This document shows, piece after piece, positions 57,633 through 64,000 of a DNA stretch of 64,000 bases. The DNA comes from Simmondsia chinensis (lineage: Eukaryota; Streptophyta; Magnoliopsida; Caryophyllales; Simmondsiaceae): contig JAGTTD010000001.1 in NCBI GenBank assembly GCA_018398585.1, positions 20,105,750-20,169,749 of the forward strand, written 5' to 3'. The translations under genes were made by a program, and so were the position numbers. Within the stretch, counting starts at the first letter, position 1. Each line of letters begins with the position of its first letter. The notes under the pieces were generated by a model. It saw only the letters and a list, made by a program, of their open reading frames with translations. It was not told the origin of the DNA and did not search any database.

Positions 57633-58947
57633 TTATGGTTGATTGCAACTGTAACACAACTTTTGCTGCTGCTTGTCATCAGGTCGGTTGGTTCGGACCC
57701 TGGCAGCACCTTGTTGTTGCTTGGAACTGCTGTTGCGAGGTCTGAGAGACTCATTTGAAGACAAAATTGTGGATTCATACAGTTTGGCTTTAGCATAAGC
57801 CATGGATAATATTGTAGGATCAATGGCCTTAACCAAGTTCTTCACCCTTGGTTTCAATCCACTAATAAAAGCTGACACATAATAAGACTCGAATGCTTGA
57901 ATTTCAATTATAATGCTAGCTCATAGATTCTCAAATCTAGTCATATAATCCCTAACAGATGTCTCTTGTTAAAAATATTGAATTTATCAATCATATCAAT
58001 ATCATCCTCATCACTAAAGCGATCACACAGTTCTTTTGCAAATTCACTCCACGTAAGGGATGGATTACTCTTCATAAACTATAAAACAACACCTCATGAT
58101 CACCAAGGAGATAAACAGCCGTGATTTGTACCTTTTCAGAGTCATCAATATGGTAGAAATGAAAGTAACGCTCACACCTCCTTAGCCAAGAATGAGGTTG
58201 CTTCCCATCAAAAGCATCAATCTGTACCCGAGGCTGTCTATGACCATTGCTTCTGCTGTTCAAGACCTCATCATTACTGCCAGAGCGTGGTTGAGGCCAA
58301 TCGTCAGGTGGTCTATCAAAGTGATCCACATTCATTCCCCTCGGTCCATGTACATCTTCATTTTCAGTGGACCGCACACCAGGACTAGAATTCCAGTTGG
58401 AAGGTCGAGAAAACATAGGCTCATTGCACCCTTGCCTTTCAGATACTTCAATCTCAGGGTTTGGATCAGGAATTCTCACTTCAACACCATAATTTACCAT
58501 CAGAATTGGCGCATTTTGCCTTCCTTCCTCCTGAGGTCTGATCGGCTGATTTGTGTGTAAGACACTAGCTGGTATTAGTGGATCAGGAACAACGGAGGGC
58601 ATGGGCCTCATAACTTGCTCTCTAATCTCCGAGAACTTCTCTTCCATCAACTACCTTTGTTGATCAAGCCTCTGATTGAACTTCTCCTCCAATTCGCGTG
58701 GTTGCTGCAAGGATTGTTCAGCAATTTTAACTTCTACGCGTTGAACTTCCTGATCGACCTTTGCCTCAATCTGCTAAGGAATGGCTTCATCAACAATCCT
58801 CTTGAATTGAGACAGTATTGCCTTAAATCTGCTATCAAGTTTGCTATCCATGTGCGACACTGTCACAACCTCATCAGCATCGGATGATCTTGCAGCTGCT
58901 GATCGGGTGGTGACCCCTCCACTCAAGGGAATTTCGTTTATATCCAT
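57633..58947 (-). pseudogene. gag: GYP-D gag
   Basis: Starts MDINEIPLSGGVTTR at 58947. The frame is open except for two stops to 58072, with coiled coil and the QPHSWLRRCERYFHFYHIDD core. Frameshifts near 58075 and 57965 break the capsid part (TWSEFAKELCDRFSDED, then SVRDYMTRFENL). 57878-57633 resumes with ISGLKPRVKNLVKAIDPT and the first half of the zinc knuckle CYSCNQP, followed by a stop and QFGHQC. Confidence 0.88.
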
Positions 58948-58965
58948 TAATTTGTGAATCGAACC

Positions 58966-58980
58966 AGCTCTGATACCAAT
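58966..58980 (-). other. GYP-D primer binding site, initiator tRNA-Met
   Basis: The complement reads ATTGGTATCAGAGCT, abutting the 5' LTR. Confidence 0.85.
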
Positions 58981-59303
58981 TTTTAAGTTCTAGATTAAAT
59001 CTTGAACTTAACCTAAGAATCAATAGAATTTGGGATGAGAAAGAAGTGAAGGAGATGAGAAAATAGAAGAGTTAAGATGACAGGAAGAAGTTTTAATCAC
59101 AAGGATTAGTATGTATTTCATTCGATAGTCTAATTACAAGTATTGGATCTTATTTATAGAACTAAGCAAACACAAACTCCACTAGCTGATTCTTCCCGCC
59201 AAAACCTGCAGCAGCACTAACCGAACTAATAAACTTTCCCTCCTAAACAAGTACTTATGCCCGCTAATTATTTAATTAAATTACAACGATTAAAAACATA
59301 ACA
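58981..59303 (-). repeat. GYP-D right (5') LTR
   Basis: 323 bp, same length as the left LTR. First base pair of the TG end mutated (TT). TATA box on the minus strand at 59151-59158. Confidence 0.93.
59151..59158 (-). promoter_or_regulatory. TATA box of GYP-D 5' LTR
   Basis: TATAAATA on the minus strand (plus-strand 'tatttata'), identical in both LTRs, positioned to transcribe gag-pol. Confidence 0.6.
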
Positions 59304-59308
59304 GGTAG

Positions 59309-60618
59309 CAGTCTTGGTAGTAGGAAGCGATAGCTTAGATTTTAGTGTTAGAATTTTGTTTTTGCTTAATAAAAATTCTTATTGATTTGTACTTGCATTG
59401 GACAAGAATTCTATTTATGTGTTTTGAAGAATAATTTTTATTCATTTTGAATATGGTTGTGAACCTTTACTGCAAGAAATAAATTTTTTATTTTTTTTAC
59501 TAAGGAACATGTGTTTATGATTTATTCATGCTGTTCTCATTGTATATGTGAACAAAGAGAAATACTTAGAGAAGAATTTTGCAAATAAACCACAAAAGTG
59601 TTTACAAAATAGCGTTAAAAGGAAAATGACAATAATTCTGAACAGCTAGACACAACTTAAGATATAGTGTTAAAAGGAAAATGACAATAATTCTGAACAG
59701 CTAGACACAATTTAAGATATAGTGGATGCATCGGATGCACCTACTAATAGGAACGAGAATGTTCCAGGTACACGAAAGCTTAGGTGTGGTGGGAAGATTG
59801 TGAGGACACCTAAAAGGTTCATAGCGGGAGCCTTAGTTGTTGACCGTAGTATTGAATCTGATCCTTTTAGCCACCATGAAGCAGTTAAGTCTTATAGTTT
59901 TGAGCAATTGGTTAAATGAACCACGCGTGTACAAATGACATTAAGAGAAAGTAGTGACTTTCTTAGTATTGTATGTCAATAATATACTACTCATTTGGAA
60001 AGATGTAAGGGTGTCATTAGCTGTAAAGGCTTTGTTGTCAAGAAAGCTCAATATAAAGGACACGGGAGAAGCCAACTCTACCTTTAGGATTAAGCTTCTT
60101 ATATTGATAAGACGTTGTCAAGTTATAGCGAGAAGTCCCTCTCTCTTTTGAGTAGTGTTCTAGGACACCTCAAGAGGAGGAGCAATTGAGGAATATTCCA
60201 CATGCTTTGGCAGTAGGAGCCTCAGGTATGCCACGTTGTGCATGATACTTGATATCTGCTATGCTATGGTATAGTAAGCTGGTGTTAGTCGAACCTGGGT
60301 CCAATGGACTAGGTGGCAGTAAAGCGTTTTCTCTAGTTCTTGAGAAGAACTAGATATCCTATGCCAATCTTTCAAAGTGACGGGCTGGTTCCAGTTGGCT
60401 ATACTAATTTAAGACTTCCAGTCAGATTAAAATGATAGACATTCGACGTCTAAGCATGTCTTTACTCTTGGAGTGGGAGCCATTAGTGCGAAGAATGTCA
60501 GGCAGTATTGTATTGTTGACTTTACAATATGAGCTCATTACGGGTTAGGCTCAGTAGACCTTTGGTTCAGACCTAAAAGGGGTGAGTATGGACTTTATCA
60601 TAAATTGGATTTAGGACA
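59309..60618 (+). pseudogene. COP-2 remainder: protease end, integrase scrap, RT linker, RNase H
   Basis: After GYP-D the protease frame continues (VAVLVVGSDSLDFS). Most of pre-integrase and integrase is deleted up to KEKYLEKNFANK (59570). A 55-bp tandem duplication follows. 59722-59919 gives SDAPTNRNENVPGTRKLRCGGKI, VDRSIESDPFSHHEAVKSYSF, with the RT-core deletion between HHEA and VKS. 59954-60151 has FLVLYVNNILLIWK, the YVDD box as YVNN. The rest is degraded RNase H. Ends at the purine tract 60619-60628. Confidence 0.85.
59614..59723 (+). repeat. 55-bp tandem duplication in COP-2 pol
   Basis: Units 59614-59668 and 59669-59723 ('gttaaaaggaaaatgacaat' to 'gatatagt') with one mismatch. COP-3 and COP-1 have one copy. 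Confidence 0.93.
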
Positions 60619-60628
60619 AGTGGGAGAT

Positions 60629-62869
60629 TGTTAGGAACAGTGTCCTGAAATCCAGATTTATTTTGCATATATTATTTTAAATAATAAATAAGATTGAAGT
60701 CCCAGTCGTTTCCTAGTTAAATTTGTGTAAGCGAGCATTTATACTGCACGTAATTTTCTTTTTGGAAACATCCATGAGATGGGTGCAATCCTCGGACTAC
60801 AATTTACATGTTTGTTCAAAGTGGTTTGTGAGACGAAACCACCGATAGACTTGGAACAAATGGTATGGACTATTGTTTGAAAGACTCGTAGTTGAAGAAA
60901 AGTTTGGATCACTTGTACGTTAAGGCTATAATGTGACACTTTAGATGACTTGTCTTGGTCATGTAGACGGAGATCCAAAAGTGTACGGTTAGTGTGTTTA
61001 ATAAGATTGACACACTGAGTTGGACCCTGTGGATTACTTATTTCTAGACTACTATAGGAGATGAGTGATTCATGTTGAAATGTTTGAACGACAACTCCAA
61101 ATCCTGAGGGTATTCTGGACTTGTGCATGGAGCGTTAGTTACTTTGGTGTACTTTAAGTAAGGTCTAAACGAATGACTAAAATCCAACGTAGTCTGGGCT
61201 GCGGCGTGAAATGTGACAAGGATCAGGTATTCAACACAGAATCTACAGTCTCTTATGAGATACAGATGTCCCCTTAGTTGATTCGCAAATATTTGAATAT
61301 TTCGGAAACTTTGGCCAAAGTATTCCAAGTGTTTGACATTTAGAACTTATACTGTGAATATGTTCAAGTATAAATGAATTATTTAGCGAAGGGCGAGTTG
61401 GTAACTAATGGAGAAGCGGTGAGAAGGATAATGGTAGTGGTTATATTTTTCCTTTGACTTGGATATCTAGTGGGGGAGTTGTTGTCATTAAGATAGTCTA
61501 TTAGGGACATATCGAATAAACAATTTAAGTCTGGAGTACAGCGAGATTTATTTAGCGGAATTAAATCTCATTACATGGTAATTAAATTATTTCATTAAAT
61601 GATTAATTTAACCCATTTTGAGCTATATTTAAATTGTCCCCGAGGCCCCTGCGTAAGCCTCTGTATTTATTGCCATCGGAAAAATATTTACGAATTCATG
61701 AGATAAATTATTTATCCATAAGATGGGTAAATTTAATTTTGTCAAACATTATTCATGAGATGAATAAAAGTAAAAATTATAAAATAAAACAATTTTAGGA
61801 AGTTAAAATTCATAAGATGAATTTTTACATGTGAGAAACAAAGCAAAAAAAAAAAAAATAAATAAAAATAAAAAATAAAAAATTCTAGTGTAAACGGTGG
61901 CGATCCATGTGGTTCAGATCTGACTAACCAACGCTTAACACTGGCAATCCGCGTGCATGGGGAGCAGACCAATGGGACGCCGCCACGTGTAACGCGTTTT
62001 GAATTAAATAAGGCAGCATTTTTCCTGGGAGTAAAACACGACCTTTTGATCTGTTTTTTATTTAACATGCTGCATTTTGTATGACAACAACAAATCCCGC
62101 ATCAAAAATCTACTATTTTTTCACTTCGTTGGTCTACTATAAATAGGGGCACCTATTCCATTAGTTTGGTATTCAATCAAAATAAATTATTTAGGGTTTC
62201 TGAAAATATTTTCGGATACCTGATTGGAGAGAAAATTTACCATTGAAATTTTTCTTGGCTCAGTTTAATATTTTTCGGATCCCACCCTCCGAGCCGTTTG
62301 AGGTCATTGCGTAGAAGATCGTGGGGTCTCAATTTTATTGGTACTCTTTATAATTGGAGTAATTACCGGTATGTTCTTCTTTCCTACTTGTTTTAGTTTT
62401 CGCTATTTATTTATAATATTCGTTATTATGCCTGTTTAACTTTGTGTATTGTTATGAATGTACTAGAGTAAAAATCTAAATTAGGAATTTCAATCTGTTG
62501 ATTTAAATGATGAATTTAAGTTAGTAGATTTAAAATTAGTAATTTTAAATCGTCCATAGGTTTAGAGTTATGAATGCTGAACCTCTTCAGCTGCGTTAAC
62601 TTTATAAAACTTGGGAGAATTTTTTTAATTTGTCCCAATAACAGGTATTGGAGCAAAGGGTTTATGGAGGTAAACCTATTCCCGAGAACTCTCGCACGTG
62701 AGGTGTCACAAAGCGTGACTCGCCGACCGGGGGTTTAGGTAGAGAGAAGAGTCTTCTGTACTAAGTGCTCCAATAGGTGTCTATTTTTGTGACCATAGTT
62801 GAGATCTGAGAACCCAATAGTCTGCATCAGAGTTTATTTTTTCAATGAAATTCATATCTTTTCCAAACA
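60629..62869 (+). repeat. COP-2 LTR 2 (long form), shared with the following copy
   Basis: 2241 bp, TGTTAGGAACAG...CCAAACA with U5 extension and TATA box (62138-62145). It is preceded by a polypurine tract, as a 3' LTR, and followed by a primer site, as a 5' LTR. Confidence 0.85.
62138..62145 (+). promoter_or_regulatory. TATA box in COP-2 LTR 2
   Basis: TATAAATA in 'tctactataaatagggg'. Confidence 0.5.
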
Positions 62870-64000
62870 ATTGGCATTAGAGCCAGCCTCTAATTACATT
62901 CAAAATACACATGACTAGGTATAATAAGATCGAAATAAATAGACAGGCGATTTAATTAAATTGTTTAAATCATTAAAGTAGTTAATTGTTAATTAGACTA
63001 TTTTAATAAATTGTTTAAATCAGTTAAAAGAGTTAATAGTTAACTAGGTTATTTTAAGTATCGATTTAAATTGTTTGAATCGGTTAAAAGATTAAATAGT
63101 TAACTAGGTTGTTTTAGTGACAATTTAAGTCGTTAACAAATTAATCGTTAATTCGGAACAAACTATAATATTGCAATTATGTTGTTCGTATAATGAGATT
63201 TTACGTTCTTAGTCATGATTTCTAAAATCGGACAAATTTGACTTAATGAGATTAGATTAAAATATTTTTAACAATAATGGATAAAATTGGTCTAATAGGA
63301 TTAGATTGAAATTTTTATGAAATAGAATAAATTTGATCTAATGAGATTAGATTCAATTAATTTTACAAAATCGGATAAAATTGATATAATGTGATTAGGT
63401 TCAATTTATTTTAAAATTAAATATTTTAATTTAAATTTTAATAAAAAAATTTTTTTGCTAGTAGATGCTGACGTCAACATTTAGATTAAAAAAAATTATT
63501 TTTTTATTCTTGGGACGTGTAAACGTCAGTACTGATTTACATAATTATTATAAATTAATTTTTTGTAGAATCAGATTCTAAATTAGATTATATGATAATC
63601 TAAGTTGTGAATCAGTGTACTTCAAATAAAAGTTATTTTAAATTATTTTTGAAAAAGATTCTAAAATAGACTATATGATAGTCTAAGTTAACTTTATTTT
63701 TTACAATGAAAGTAAAATGTTATTAATTTAATTTTTGAATCAGAATTTTAAAAGTAGATTATGTGATAATCTAAATTAAATACTGGTATTATTTTAATTA
63801 AAATTAATTAATTAATTTTATTGATTGGATTTTAGAATGAGATTCAAATACAAGATTATGAGATAATCTATATTGTAAAATGATAGTATTTTTAAATTAA
63901 TAAATTAATTAATTTTGTCTAATTTTAGAATGAGATTCTAAAGGGGATTATGAGATAATCCAGATTGTAAATGCAAATTAATTAAAAACCACTGGTAATA
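62870..64000 (+). other. Second copy of copia primer site and leader, cut by window end
   Basis: Primer site 'attggcattagagcc' (62870-62884) and a leader homologous to 50939 onward, with an internal deletion of roughly 115 bp near 62950. Five paired-palindrome units at 63564-63961. Gag would start about 600 bp beyond the window. Confidence 0.85.

Larger units (their letters stand above)
53817..59303 (-). mobile_element. GYP-D: nearly full-length Ty3/gypsy LTR retrotransposon
   Basis: 5487 bp with 323-bp LTRs (53817-54139, 58981-59303; about 14 mismatches by eye) and a perfect 5-bp duplication ggtag (53812-53816, 59304-59308). All domains are present in order on the minus strand. Size, short LTRs, initiator-Met primer and a chromodomain-like end of integrase (EDKRFLLSQFPSF) suggest a chromovirus, possibly of the Reina size class. 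The clade is not proven. It interrupts COP-2 protease. Confidence 0.93.
48704..62869 (+). mobile_element. COP-2: Ty1/copia LTR retrotransposon carrying GYP-D
   Basis: LTR 48704-50923, leader 50924-52814, gag-protease 52815-53816, GYP-D 53817-59303, residual integrase/RT/RNase H 59309-60618, LTR 60629-62869. The two LTRs share private sequence (the 'ggtggcgatc(t/c)atgtg' block at 49951 and 61899). Integrase is mostly deleted and RT lacks its core, so it is non-autonomous. A new primer site and leader follow the second LTR, so the end at 62869 is not the end of the copia DNA. Confidence 0.88.

Overview
This window is plant nuclear heterochromatin-type DNA. It is AT-rich and made almost entirely of decayed, mutually nested transposable elements. 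I see no host protein-coding gene, rRNA or tRNA gene. The plant assignment rests on Ty1/copia and Ty3/gypsy polyproteins of plant type, plant tRNA primer sites (initiator Met, Asp), a CACTA DNA transposon and short SINEs with TTG-type tails. The species cannot be named from this sequence.

Layout, outermost first. (0) 1-6265 is an Athila-like Ty3 element (ATH-1): end of the 5' LTR, tRNA-Asp-type primer site, gag, protease, no RT or integrase, complete 3' LTR. It abuts 6266 onward, the body of a Tat-like Ty3 element (TAT-1): LTR remnant, gag to about 9770, then protease at 47027-47560, purine tract and LTR start at 48274. (1) TAT-1 is split by two Ty1/copia elements with LTRs of about 1.8-2.3 kb: COP-1 (10835-47026) and COP-2 (48704-62869, with a further copy of the internal leader running off the window end). 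(2) COP-1 holds a solo LTR (14453-16302), the gypsy element GYP-B (17890-43383) and a SINE (44001-44143). COP-2 holds GYP-D (53817-59303). (3) GYP-A (17930-41604) sits inside the left LTR of GYP-B. (4) COP-3 (18584-37038) sits inside the integrase gene of GYP-A. (5) COP-3 holds a CACTA element (22214-28253), a SINE (30223-30410) and GYP-C (33121-36515, in its 3' LTR). (6) The CACTA element holds a 38-bp SINE end and gypsy LTR pieces. Most junctions are supported by 3-, 5- or 15-19-bp target-site duplications and by reading frames that resume on the far side.

No element looks autonomous. GYP-D is the best preserved: 323-bp LTRs with about 14 mismatches by eye, perfect 5-bp target duplication, and gag, protease, RT, RNase H and integrase all recognisable, but with several stops and frameshifts. 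COP-2 and COP-3 share one RT-core deletion, so a reverse-transcriptase-defective lineage appears to have been copied in trans. GYP-C retains only gag and protease, GYP-B almost nothing.

The most interesting structure is in the untranslated leaders of the copia family. Between primer site and gag there are tandem units of two palindromes each, with three-base loops (often GAG). Their stem sequences differ from unit to unit while pairing is kept. The same stem-GAG-stem design recurs in the LTRs. The family also exists in two LTR forms that differ by a roughly 210-217 bp U5 extension bounded by primer-site-like motifs.
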